The notes: a model not told the origin generated them from the sequence alone. Positions 19,742 through 27,830 are shown, counted from the stretch's first letter. The stretch is DNA of 48,761 nucleotides from Pseudoalteromonas sp. FUC4 (GCF_008370255.1 NZ_SEUI01000009.1:530-49290); one strand, 5' to 3'. Translations and numbers: made by a program.

Positions 19742-20419
19742 ATGCAAGATCACCAAAGCCAGCCATTAAACGATTTTATAGAATATCCACATGAAGAAAT
19801 GCTAAATCGTGCTAACGAGTTTTTACAAACCAGCCAACGCCGCCATAGCATTCGCAGCTTTAGCGATCGCCCAGTACCAAAAAATATTATTGAAGCATGT
19901 ATAAAAGCAGCTGGCACAGCACCAAGTGGGGCGAATCATCAGCCTTGGCATTTTGTGGCTATAAACAGTAGCGATGTAAAAAAACAAATAAGAGAAGCCG
20001 CAGAAAAATTAGAGCGTTCTTTTTACGAAGGCAGAGCAGGTGAAGAATGGTTAGATGCGCTAAAACCGTTAGGTACCGACGCCAATAAACCTTATTTAGA
20101 GCATGCACCTTGGCTTATAGCTGTATTTAGTCAAAAAAAGGGCGGCGTAAGCACCGATGATAAAAATACTAATTACTATGTGCATGAGTCTGTTGGCTTA
20201 GCTACCGGCTTTTTAATTCAAGCACTGCACCGAAGTGGTTTGGCAACTCTTACTCATACTCCAAAGCCAATGAGTTTTTTAACCGACATATGTAATCGCG
20301 ATAGAGATAACGAACGCCCATACATGCTACTTATTGCAGGTTACCCAGGTGATGATGCAACAATACCTGCTCATGCACTGGATAAAAAATCTATTGATGA
20401 AATAGCTACTTTTATTTAG
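19742..20419 (+). CDS. Nitroreductase-family flavoprotein
   Basis: An FMN-dependent oxidoreductase of the nitroreductase superfamily, 225 residues from the ATG at 19742. The frame is open to 19679, but the extra N-terminus is not family-like. The RRHSIRSFSDRPVP start and AAGTAPSGANHQPWHF are FMN-binding signatures. The segment HESVGLATGFLIQALHRSGL, with THTPKPM after it, resembles the branch that includes iodotyrosine deiodinase. Substrate unknown. Its 3' end overlaps the convergent arsR-type gene by 8 bases. Confidence 0.88.
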   Translation: MQDHQSQPLNDFIEYPHEEMLNRANEFLQTSQRRHSIRSFSDRPVPKNIIEACIKAAGTAPSGANHQPWHFVAINSSDVKKQIREAAEKLERSFYEGRAGEEWLDALKPLGTDANKPYLEHAPWLIAVFSQKKGGVSTDDKNTNYYVHESVGLATGFLIQALHRSGLATLTHTPKPMSFLTDICNRDRDNERPYMLLIAGYPGDDATIPAHALDKKSIDEIATFI

Positions 20420-20720
20420 TGTTTTCTGCTCGGCAAAACCACTCATATAGCAAAGCAATGATCGACTCAACTTTTGGGTCGGTCAACGAGTAATAAATAG
20501 TGTGCCCTTCTCTGCGAGTAGCAACCATATCTGCCTTGCGTAAACTTGCTAAATGCTGAGATAACGCTGACTGTGCTAAAGGTACATTTTTATTTAGCTC
20601 ACCTACACTTTGCTCACCTTGTAATAAACTACATAAAATCATCAACCGATTTTTGTTAGCCATTAATTTTAAAAACTGTTCGGCTTGCTCTGCGTTGACA
20701 GCTAGTTGTTCAATATTCAT
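20412..20720 (-). CDS. ArsR-family regulator, probable BigR/SqrR/YgaV-type sulfur sensor
   Basis: A 102-residue winged-helix repressor (helix-turn-helix around VPLAQSALSQHLASLRKADMV). It has two cysteines, Cys30 and Cys96. The 66-residue gap equals that between Cys42/Cys108 of BigR and Cys41/Cys107 of SqrR, which sense sulfane sulfur by forming a polysulfide bridge. Zinc- or arsenic-binding ArsR motifs are absent. It faces a rhodanese gene across an intergenic region with two matching palindromes. Sensor class is inferred from spacing and context. Confidence 0.8.
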   Translation of the reverse strand: MNIEQLAVNAEQAEQFLKLMANKNRLMILCSLLQGEQSVGELNKNVPLAQSALSQHLASLRKADMVATRREGHTIYYSLTDPKVESIIALLYEWFCRAENTK

Positions 20721-20767
20721 TTTTATTATTTCTCTTTTTTAATACCTTTTTAAGTATAGACTTTTAC

Positions 20768-20783
20768 ATTAGTAGGTTCTAAT
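20768..20783. promoter_or_regulatory. Candidate operator 1 of the ArsR-type regulator
   Basis: Palindrome ATTAG-N6-CTAAT, 48 bases upstream of the regulator's start codon. On the minus strand it sits in the spacer upstream of a possible -10 box TATACT (20753-20758). Autoregulation is the simplest reading. Confidence 0.6.
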
Positions 20784-20792
20784 ATAATTAAC

Positions 20793-20808
20793 ATTAGACT
20801 TTGCTAAT
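20793..20808. promoter_or_regulatory. Candidate operator 2 of the ArsR-type regulator
   Basis: A second ATTAG-N6-CTAAT palindrome, identical in its half-sites to the first and 25 bp away centre to centre. A plus-strand TATAAT (20783-20788) lies between and overlaps the two sites, so it could also control rightward transcription toward the rhodanese. Confidence 0.6.
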
Positions 20809-20813
20809 ATTAA

Positions 20814-20897
20814 GGCAATCACAAAATTAACGATGCCGTTTTATTAATCGGCGGAAGTGCTGTGGCGGTATCCGCGCTATTAAGTTACTTTATATAA
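20814..20897 (+). pseudogene. Possible remnant of a membrane-protein gene end
   Basis: In one plus-strand frame this reads GNHKINDAVLLIGGSAVAVS and then ALLSYFI and a stop. It is a hydrophobic tail without a start codon, directly after the operators and ended by a terminator-like palindrome. Its GC content is higher than the surrounding spacer. It may be the 3' remnant of a sulfur-transport permease gene once placed between the regulator and the rhodanese. This is weak: it is only 27 codons. Confidence 0.25.
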
Positions 20898-20914
20898 AGT
20901 AACTTTCAGTTTTT
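20882..20914 (+). terminator. 24-bp perfect palindrome, terminator-like
   Basis: AAGTTACTTT (20882-20891), ATAT, AAAGTAACTT (20896-20905), followed by TCAGTTTTT. The stem is AT-rich but perfect and the T-run is well placed for a rightward transcript. There is no intact rightward gene just upstream, so it may be left from a deleted gene or act as a leader structure for the rhodanese. Confidence 0.5.
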
Positions 20915-21007
20915 AATGTTATTTATAAGTATTAACTTAATTCAACCTACTTACACCAAGTGGTGCACATTAATACCTTTTTTTAGAACAAGAGGATTTA
21001 CAAACTA

Positions 21008-21352
21008 ATGCTTACATCAATCCCTGACTTACTAAAAATTATCACACCTAACCAACGCCGTATTGACGCAGCGCAAGCAAAACTCGAGCTTGAACAAAAT
21101 AAAGGTTTACTTATTGATGTGCGAGAACCTGCAGAGCACGCGACAAAAGCAGCTACTGACGCTATAAATATTCCGCGTGGATTACTCGAGATGAAACTAA
21201 TGGAAATAGAAAAAGACGCAGCTCGCCCTATTTACCTGCACTGCGCAAGTGGTGCACGCGCAACGTTGGGAGCAGAAGCATTAACGCGTGTGGGTTATGA
21301 AAACGTGACTGTTATTACCTGTGACGCAAACCAAATATGTAGCGTATTTTAA
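21008..21352 (+). CDS. Rhodanese-like sulfurtransferase
   Basis: A single-domain rhodanese of 114 residues, probably cytosolic or periplasm-associated. It transfers sulfane sulfur through the active-site Cys79 in the loop HCASGARA. The N-terminal LLIDVREPAEH (the CH2A-like motif) and the AINIPRG strand are standard. An AGAGGA ribosome site precedes it. It is read away from the ArsR-type persulfide-sensor gene, so a role in sulfide or persulfide handling under that regulator is likely. Confidence 0.9.
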   Translation: MLTSIPDLLKIITPNQRRIDAAQAKLELEQNKGLLIDVREPAEHATKAATDAINIPRGLLEMKLMEIEKDAARPIYLHCASGARATLGAEALTRVGYENVTVITCDANQICSVF

Positions 21353-21373
21353 GTATCTACTAAGTACTTATAA

Positions 21374-21932
21374 TTATGCGCCTAACAAAGGTAGGTGTTT
21401 AACGCTGTGATAAGTCAGTGCTAATTTAATACACGCTTTAAGTGGGTACTCTAGTAATGGCTTTTCACTATTTAATACAATTGCCCTATTTCCTTCAAAG
21501 GTAAGATTATGAGAGTACAACTCTCTAAATGTGCTTACTAGCTTTGATTGGCAATGAAAAAACAAATAACACGATGAGCCCTTAAAGCCTACGCGAATGG
21601 GGCTGCCATTTATTGTGTTATGACTTGGCTCTTCCTACTTTATTGATACCAATCCGCAATAATACTTAATCAATTTGAGGGATTAAATCTGACGCAAACT
21701 GCGTTAAAAATTTCTGATATAGAACAACTAAATAACGAAATTTTTGTCTGGTTATCGACACGATTTTCTCACCTCAGAATAGATCACTTAATTAAGCGAA
21801 TTGGTATGACTCCTCCACAGCTCCTAAGTTTTGCTCTTGTGCTACGGTATAAATTAACTCTCGTAATTGTATAAGCGTACTTTTAGCTGCCTCAGGATGA
21901 TTATTAAATATATTTTTTATATCCGTATTCAT
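21374..21932 (-). pseudogene. DUF1801-family gene interrupted by a 160-bp element
   Basis: The 5' part starts at ATG 21932 behind an AAGGA site. It encodes 42 residues (MNTDIKNIFNNHPEAAKSTL ... GAVEES) and then runs into the repeat and stops at 21792. The 3' part resumes at 21643 and encodes a DUF1801-like remainder (EEPSHNTINGSPIRVGFKG, then FFHCQSKLVSTFRELY, ending at 21374). Deleting the element plus one TGA duplication (163 bp) rejoins both parts in frame into 131 codons. One TAG remains at codon 45, where the family normally has Trp (KWxEPS). Confidence 0.85.
21647..21806 (+). mobile_element. 160-bp MITE-like element, copy 1
   Basis: Ends TACCAATCCGC and GCGAATTGGTA form imperfect terminal inverted repeats. 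The target duplication is TGA (21644-21646 and 21807-21809). An internal stem pairs AAAAATTTC (21706-21714) with GAAATTTTT (21737-21745). No coding capacity. It splits a DUF1801 gene. Copy 2 is the same length, in inverted orientation, at 23424-23583. Confidence 0.88.
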
Positions 21933-21969
21933 AAAAATATCCTTATAAGCATTACAATTTTAAAACAAG

Positions 21970-22515
21970 TTACTTTTGCTGCCTTTCATCAAGTAAAACA
22001 AGTAGCATCTGCTCAATATTTTTAACGCTATAAGTAAGTGCTCTCAGTAGCTCTTTCTCACTTTGCTCTGTTGCCTGCTGCTGCGCTTTACCTTGATTAG
22101 CCAATACATCTTTTTGCTCAAGTATCGCCTCTCTAAACTCACTTGCATTAACTACACCAAGCAAAGACACTAAAGCACCATTTCCTGACTGCCCTGCTGT
22201 TTCAAAACTTAAACGGTACAATCCAAAAATTCGCATGAGCGGTCCTTGGCTTAACCCTACATCTGTTATTTTTTCAAGCGGAATAGATTTTTCTTCTTTA
22301 AATAATATGCCACGCTTAACTACCAATTTTTGTGGTAATAAATCAGCTGACATAGCTGCAAGTATTCGTCCGCCCACCAGCCATACAATCAGTAAAATGA
22401 TAGGTATAAGCGGTATAGTAACAAGAGCCAACATTGCAAATAGCGAGGCAGTAACCATCCAGTATTGTTTTACTTTAGGATCAAAATTAGCACTTTTTAA
22501 AATAAGGTTACTCAT
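21970..22515 (-). CDS. PH-domain membrane protein
   Basis: A 181-residue protein with two closely spaced membrane segments at about residues 20-50. A bacterial PH-like (bPH2/DUF304) domain follows, LVVKRGILFKEEKSIPLEKITDVGLSQGPLMRIFGLYRLSF. The C-terminal part is a Gln/Glu-rich coiled coil. The function of such proteins is unclear; they may bind lipids or scaffold membrane complexes. It lies 37 bases upstream of the broken DUF1801 gene in the same direction. Confidence 0.82.
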   Translation of the reverse strand: MSNLILKSANFDPKVKQYWMVTASLFAMLALVTIPLIPIILLIVWLVGGRILAAMSADLLPQKLVVKRGILFKEEKSIPLEKITDVGLSQGPLMRIFGLYRLSFETAGQSGNGALVSLLGVVNASEFREAILEQKDVLANQGKAQQQATEQSEKELLRALTYSVKNIEQMLLVLLDERQQK

Positions 22516-22602
22516 TGGTTTATCCTTAATACTCTAAACATTTTATAGATTCAAAAAGCCAAACTTCACTTTTACTAATTGATTTATAGTGCTAATTAAT
22601 TA

Positions 22603-23220
22603 TTACACACTAAGCACTACCCTTATGGCTAGCATGATAAATACGACTCCCAGTATTTTATCAAGCCACGGGTTTTGTTTGGTAAATCCAAAGCGGTTTT
22701 TTGAAACCTCTGTCAGTAACGCCACCAGCAAGTACCAACCGGTATCAATTACAAACACGGTTAAGCACATAATTATGCCCACACTTAAAGTAAGTAGCTG
22801 AGGGTCAATAAACTGTGAGAACAAGGCTAAAAAGAAAATCGCGAGCTTGGGGTTTAAAAAAGCAATGGCAAAACCATCTTGTAATGCTTTAGCTGCACTT
22901 ACCTCACTTTTTTGTACTTCAAGTTCGTCATTACTTGGTTTTGCTAGCAATATTTTTATACCTAAATACGCCAAATAGGCCGCACCTAAGTAAACGAGTA
23001 TTTGATAAACAGTTGGAAACTGCATCATTAAAGCGCCTAACCCTAATAACGATGCACCGGCATACAAGCCAACGCCAGTACCATGACTGAGCGCGGCAAG
23101 CATACCGTTTTTCATACTACCGTTAAGTGAGTGCTTTAAAACCACCGCTAAACTTGGTCCTGGCGACATTGCGCCCATCATACAAATAGCCGCTAGGCTT
23201 AACCATACTGTAAATGTCAT
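22603..23220 (-). CDS. LysE/RhtB family amino-acid exporter
   Basis: A 205-residue inner-membrane protein with about six membrane segments. The family motif GAMSPGPSLAVVLKHSLNGS is at residues 16-35, followed by AALSHGTGVGLY. These carriers export amino acids or small metabolites. The start codon directly follows the stop of the DUF4177 gene (TAAATG), so the two are probably translated together. Confidence 0.9.
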   Translation of the reverse strand: MTFTVWLSLAAICMMGAMSPGPSLAVVLKHSLNGSMKNGMLAALSHGTGVGLYAGASLLGLGALMMQFPTVYQILVYLGAAYLAYLGIKILLAKPSNDELEVQKSEVSAAKALQDGFAIAFLNPKLAIFFLALFSQFIDPQLLTLSVGIIMCLTVFVIDTGWYLLVALLTEVSKNRFGFTKQNPWLDKILGVVFIMLAIRVVLSV

Positions 23221-23403
23221 TTAAAGCTCGTCAGTTTCAATAAACAAAGTATAACCATGCACTTGGCCATAAAAGCCTGTCAATGGCACTGCGTTTATTA
23301 CTTTCCAGCCATCTTGGTTTAATTCCTGTATGCGGTCATTCAGTGCGACTATATCTACCCCACCCAAAAAACGGGTCTTTCTAAATTCGATTACTTTTTG
23401 CAT
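23221..23403 (-). CDS. DUF4177 family small protein
   Basis: A 60-residue protein matching the DUF4177 pattern: an N-terminal strand, then LNDRIQELNQDGWKVINAVP and a C-terminal GYTLFIET strand. Function unknown. Its start is 20 bp from the left boundary of element copy 2, and its stop abuts the LysE gene. Confidence 0.8.
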   Translation of the reverse strand: MQKVIEFRKTRFLGGVDIVALNDRIQELNQDGWKVINAVPLTGFYGQVHGYTLFIETDEL

Positions 23404-23423
23404 TTTAATCCTTGAGTGTCTTA

Positions 23424-23583
23424 TACCAATTCGCTTATTTAAGTGATCTTTTTTGAGGATGGAAAAACGTGTTGATAGCTAGGCAAAAAATTCGCTATTT
23501 AGTTGTTCTAAAAGAGAATTTTTTAACGCAGGTAGCGACACGTTTAGGCCCGCAAAATGATTAAGTAATATTGCGGATTGGTA
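23424..23583 (-). mobile_element. 160-bp MITE-like element, copy 2
   Basis: Same length and ends as copy 1, in the opposite orientation, with target duplication TTA (23421-23423 and 23584-23586). The duplicated TTA on the right is the stop codon (TAA on the minus strand) of the DUF3224 gene, so the insertion left that protein intact. The internal arms are AAAAAATTC (23485-23493) and GAATTTTTT (23516-23524). Confidence 0.88.
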
Positions 23584-23982
23584 TTATAAAGTGTATTCAA
23601 AATCGTAGTGGTGAATCCCTTGCTCAATACGTATTTTCATACTGCCCGTTAACCCTTCTAGCTCATGAGTGCCTGAGTCGGGAATTACATTTAAAATCAG
23701 GCTGTCTTGGCCTTTATCCATCGTGCCAAAATGCTGCAGTACAAAGCTGCCTTTTTTGCCGTCAAGCTCGCCTATTACTTGCTCTATGGCAACGTAACCG
23801 GCACTGCCTTGCGTGGGTGTCATGGCGCTTAGCATTTCGCCCTGGCTTGTAGCATTTAAGCTACCTTTAAATGTTTTATCTATCGACATGCGCCCTAAAT
23901 TAACGCCGTTTTGGCCGCTTGCGTAGCCTTCTATTGGGGCTAAATTTACATTAAATTCTCCACTTACAGTTGCAGTAGTCAT
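23584..23982 (-). CDS. DUF3224 domain-containing protein
   Basis: A 132-residue beta-rich protein. Its core, LGRMSIDKTFKGSLNATSQG and GSAGYVAIEQVIGELDGKKG, then SFVLQHFGTM, is the DUF3224 (lipocalin-like) signature. Function unknown. No signal peptide. The stop codon coincides with the target duplication of the adjacent element. Confidence 0.85.
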   Translation of the reverse strand: MTTATVSGEFNVNLAPIEGYASGQNGVNLGRMSIDKTFKGSLNATSQGEMLSAMTPTQGSAGYVAIEQVIGELDGKKGSFVLQHFGTMDKGQDSLILNVIPDSGTHELEGLTGSMKIRIEQGIHHYDFEYTL

Positions 23983-24073
23983 AACGTTTCCTTATTGATG
24001 CTAATATTTAAGAGTATTGATTTTTATTATCTTAGTGCCATATCTATACCTTAACCTTTAAAAAGAATCCACT

Positions 24074-25852
24074 ATGTCAAAAACAACACCTAAGCCCGAA
24101 AAAACCGCTTTTAGTAGTTTATTACCTATTTTTGCTTTTATTAAACCGTATAAATGGATGGTAGTAGCGGCGCTTGCTGCCCTGTTAGTAACAGCAGGTG
24201 TTAACTTGTCATTAGGGCAAGGTGTTAAGTTTGTCATAGATCATGGCTTTATTGCAGGCTCTAAAGATCAGTTACAACAAGCTGTATTGGTGCTTATTGG
24301 TTTAATTAGTTTATTGGCCGTTGGCACATTTAGCCGTTTTTATTTAATGTCGTGGATTGGCGAGCGAGTCAGTAACGATATTCGCAAAGCCGTGTTTAAT
24401 CGCATTGTTACTTTGCACCCAAGCTACTTTGAAGAAAACCGCAGTGGCGAGCTTATGTCGCGTTTAACAACCGACACAACGCTACTGCAATCAATTATTG
24501 GTTCATCATTTTCTATGGCGCTGCGCAGTGTACTTATGTTGGTTGGCGGACTTGCTATGCTGTTGTTTACTAATTTAAAACTTACTTTAGTGGTTGTTGC
24601 TTGCGTCCCGTTGGTATTAGTGCCGATGATGGTATTTGGTAAAAAGGTGCGCAAACTTGCAAGCTCCAGCCAAGATGCCATAGCCGATATAAGTACCTAT
24701 GCCGGCGAGATCATACAAAATATTAAAGTAGTGCAAAGCTATAGCCACGAAGAACAAGAGCAGCACGCTTTTGCACTTGAAACCGAAAAAGCCTTTAATG
24801 TGGCTAAAAGCCGCATTAAACAACGCTCATTTTTAATTGCAGCGGTAATATTTTTAACTTTTAGCGCTATTAGCGCAATGCTGTGGGTCGGCGGCAGCGA
24901 CGTATTAGCAGGTACCATGACTGGCGGTGAGCTAGGAGCCTTTGTGTTTTACGCTATTATGGTGGCAATGTCGGTGGCAACCGTTGCTGAAGTATATGGC
25001 GAACTACAACGCGCAGCAGGCGCAGCTGCAAGATTACTTGAGTTACTTGCTGTTAAAAGTGAGATAGAAAACCCACTAAATCCACAAGATAGTAACTTAC
25101 TAAAAAATAGTAACAGCCCTGCTATTACGCTTGAGAATATAAGCTTTAACTACCCTTCTCGCCCAGACGTAAGCGCACTTAATAAAATAAGTTTAAATAT
25201 ACTTCAAGGCCAAACTGTGGCTATTGTTGGCCCTTCTGGCGCAGGTAAAACAACCTTATTTGAATTGCTACAGCGCTTTTACGATCCGGCTAACGGAGCC
25301 ATTAAATTTAAAGAGATAAACATTAAAGAATTATCTCTTAATACCCTCAGAGGTAAAATGGGTATGGTCGCGCAAAACCCTATCTTGTTTAGCTCCGATG
25401 TAATGCATAACATTCGCTACGGCAACCCAAATGCAAGTGACGAGCAGGTATATGCCGCTGCCAAACATGCCCATGCAGATGAATTTATTAAACAATTACC
25501 GCAAGGTTATAACAGTTTTTTAGGTGAGCAAGGTGTCAGGTTATCGGGTGGGCAAAAGCAGCGTATTGTACTGGCACGCGCTATTTTAAAAGACCCTGAA
25601 ATACTCCTTCTTGATGAAGCCACCAGCGCACTCGATGCGCAAAGTGAGCACCATGTACAAGCAGCGCTTGAGCATTTAATGCAAAACAGAACAACGTTAA
25701 TTATTGCCCATAGGCTGGCAACGGTTAAACATGCCGATGTGATTGTAGTCATGGAAAATGGAAAGATTATAGCAACGGGCACCCACCAAGAATTAGTGGC
25801 AAGTAACCCGTTGTATCAAAAACTGTGTGAATTACAGTTTAATAAAGACTAA
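24074..25852 (+). CDS. MsbA-type ABC exporter (half transporter)
   Basis: A 592-residue fused permease-ATPase of the ABCB/MsbA-related type. The six-helix membrane domain (about 30-320) contains a long coupling helix around YFEENRSGELMSRLTTD. The nucleotide domain has Walker A GPSGAGKTT at 386-394, signature LSGGQKQ at 490-496 and Walker B ILLLDE at 510-515. It probably works as a homodimer exporting a lipid or drug-like substrate. Its stop codon directly abuts the stop of the convergent OmpA-family gene. Confidence 0.93.
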   Translation: MSKTTPKPEKTAFSSLLPIFAFIKPYKWMVVAALAALLVTAGVNLSLGQGVKFVIDHGFIAGSKDQLQQAVLVLIGLISLLAVGTFSRFYLMSWIGERVSNDIRKAVFNRIVTLHPSYFEENRSGELMSRLTTDTTLLQSIIGSSFSMALRSVLMLVGGLAMLLFTNLKLTLVVVACVPLVLVPMMVFGKKVRKLASSSQDAIADISTYAGEIIQNIKVVQSYSHEEQEQHAFALETEKAFNVAKSRIKQRSFLIAAVIFLTFSAISAMLWVGGSDVLAGTMTGGELGAFVFYAIMVAMSVATVAEVYGELQRAAGAAARLLELLAVKSEIENPLNPQDSNLLKNSNSPAITLENISFNYPSRPDVSALNKISLNILQGQTVAIVGPSGAGKTTLFELLQRFYDPANGAIKFKEINIKELSLNTLRGKMGMVAQNPILFSSDVMHNIRYGNPNASDEQVYAAAKHAHADEFIKQLPQGYNSFLGEQGVRLSGGQKQRIVLARAILKDPEILLLDEATSALDAQSEHHVQAALEHLMQNRTTLIIAHRLATVKHADVIVVMENGKIIATGTHQELVASNPLYQKLCELQFNKD

Positions 25853-26485
25853 TTATTCTTCTGTGTTTGGCACTATTTGAATTTCTACACGGCGGTTTTG
25901 AGCACGGCCATTTGCACTATCGTTAGTCGCAATTGGACGTGTTTCGCCATAACCCATAGTACTTACACGCTCAGCCATAATTTGCTGGTTCACTAAGTAG
26001 TTTTTAACGCTTTGAGCACGTTCACGCGATAAGTTCATGTTGTAGCTGTCTTTACCTGTGCTATCTGTGTGGCCTTCAATACTTAGGTACGTTTTTTCGT
26101 ATTTGTTCATCACTTTAGCAATAGCATCTAAGGTATCGTTAAAGCCAGACGAAATATAAGATTGGTCGGTCGCAAACGTAATATTAGATGGCATAACTAA
26201 ACGCAAGTTATCGCCTTCACGTACAACTTCAACACCAGAGCCTGCAAGTTCATCACGAAATGCTTCTTCTTGCTTATCCATGTAGTTACCAACTGCAGCG
26301 CCAGCTAGTGCGCCGATAGCAGCGCCTATAAAAATACGCTTATCTTTATGGTTACTTGTTGCTTTACCTAATACGCCACCCGCTGCCGCGCCAATAGCCG
26401 CACCTTTACCAGTGTTATTCATTTCACAACCAGAAAGTAATACAGCTACTACGGTTACGCTTAAAAGTGATTTAGTTAAAGTCAT
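25853..26485 (-). CDS. OmpA-family glycine-zipper lipoprotein
   Basis: A 210-residue outer-membrane lipoprotein (lipobox LLSGC, Cys20). A glycine-zipper region follows (residues 27-66, GAAIGAAAGGVLG and IGAAIGALAGAAVG). The C-terminal OmpA domain binds peptidoglycan (EGHTDSTGKDSYNMNLSRER, then NRRVEI). It resembles YiaD-type proteins. It converges with the ABC exporter gene with no spacer and no terminator between. Confidence 0.9.
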   Translation of the reverse strand: MTLTKSLLSVTVVAVLLSGCEMNNTGKGAAIGAAAGGVLGKATSNHKDKRIFIGAAIGALAGAAVGNYMDKQEEAFRDELAGSGVEVVREGDNLRLVMPSNITFATDQSYISSGFNDTLDAIAKVMNKYEKTYLSIEGHTDSTGKDSYNMNLSRERAQSVKNYLVNQQIMAERVSTMGYGETRPIATNDSANGRAQNRRVEIQIVPNTEE

Positions 26486-26675
26486 GGTGATACCCTATTC
26501 ATTAAGAATTTAGCAAGAGTATGCAAATACATGTATGAACAAACTATGAAGAGAGTGTTAAAAGCAGCGCATCTTGCTTGATTGTTAAACAGACCTCAAA
26601 CTAATGTGCCGTTTTAATAAAAATGTCATACTACGCTGTGACAATTTAATGAATTTTACAAAGGATATTGGCGCA

Positions 26676-27830
26676 ATGTTAATTGCTATTTTTAGACAAT
26701 TTTTTTTACTAGGGTGCATGAGTTTTGGTGGCCCCGCAGCGCATTTAGGCTATTTTAAGCGCCACTTTGTAGACTCGTTAAATTGGCTAACTAACACCCG
26801 TTACGCACAACTTATTAGCTTAAGCCAAGCATTACCAGGCCCAGGCTCTAGCCAAGTTAGTTTTGCTATTGGTGTTGAGCGTGCAGGAGTACTGGGTGGT
26901 ATAGCTGCTTTTGTAGGCTTTACCCTGCCTTCGTTTTTAATAATGGCGCTACTTGCGGTTAGTGCCCATCAGTTTGACGCTGTTTACTTTGCTATTATTG
27001 CAGGCTTAAAATTATTTGCGGTTGTTATAGTCGCTGATGCAACACTTAGTATGGCTAAAAGCTTTTGTACAAGTTCTGCCCTTAAGTTACTTGCGGTAAT
27101 GAGTACACTTGCCTTGGTGTTATTTCCAATGATGGGAACTCAAATAGCGATTTTAATCACCGCTGCAACAGTAGGTGCTATATGGCCTTTATTAAAACTT
27201 GGCACAGTAGCAGACGATGTTAACAGTAAAAACAGTAATATTAATTGGATTGCACTGGGGTTATTTGCGCTCTTACTTGGGGTTGGCTTTATTCCACTAG
27301 GGCATGAGTTTGCTTTGTTTACCCCTTTTTACCAAGCGGGTGCAATGGTGTTTGGCGGCGGACACGTAGTACTGCCGGTACTTCAAGCTGGCGTACCAGC
27401 ATTGAGTGATGATCAGTTTTTAAGTGCTTACGCGAGTGCACAGGCAGTGCCTGGGCCTATGTTTACTATTGCTACTTACTTAGGCGCACAACTTACTACT
27501 GAGCAACCTTTAGTGGGTGCCCTTATAGCTACACTGCTTATATTTATGCCTGGTTTTTTACTTATACTGGCGTTTCAAAAGAGTTGGATTAATTTGGCAA
27601 GTAAGCCACGTTTTGCAAGCTCAATTGCAGCGCTTAATGCTGCGGTAGTCGGTTTTTTAGTGGCCGCATTGTATTCACCAATTTGGGCATCGGCTGTGCA
27701 TAATCTTTGGCAGGTTGCGTTAGTAATAATTACATTTGCATGGCTGCGATTTAAAAAGCCACCTATTTGGTGGCTCTTAGCTTTATTTATTGCTGTGGGT
27801 CTTTTGCAGCACTATTTGCCATCACTCTAA
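26676..27830 (+). CDS. chrA: ChrA-type chromate ion transporter
   Basis: A 384-residue two-domain CHR protein. The ATG at 26676 is chosen because AGGA precedes it and the protein then starts right before the first helix; the frame is open to 26604. The first domain carries SFGGPAAHLGYFKRHFV and PGPGSSQVSFAIG, and the second FGGGHVVLPVLQAGV and AQAVPGPMFTIATYLG. Known members export chromate, but many in marine bacteria have untested substrates. The 3' end overlaps the convergent channel gene by 44 bases. Confidence 0.88.
   Translation: MLIAIFRQFFLLGCMSFGGPAAHLGYFKRHFVDSLNWLTNTRYAQLISLSQALPGPGSSQVSFAIGVERAGVLGGIAAFVGFTLPSFLIMALLAVSAHQFDAVYFAIIAGLKLFAVVIVADATLSMAKSFCTSSALKLLAVMSTLALVLFPMMGTQIAILITAATVGAIWPLLKLGTVADDVNSKNSNINWIALGLFALLLGVGFIPLGHEFALFTPFYQAGAMVFGGGHVVLPVLQAGVPALSDDQFLSAYASAQAVPGPMFTIATYLGAQLTTEQPLVGALIATLLIFMPGFLLILAFQKSWINLASKPRFASSIAALNAAVVGFLVAALYSPIWASAVHNLWQVALVIITFAWLRFKKPPIWWLLALFIAVGLLQHYLPSL

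Noticed and set aside
21792..21932. 46-codon small gene starting at 21932.
   Set aside because: Its last four codons come from the inserted element; it is the broken 5' end of the DUF1801 gene, not an independent gene.
26604..26675. Longer chrA start at 26604.
   Set aside because: The extra residues are not hydrophobic or family-like, and only the ATG at 26676 has a suitable AGGA site.
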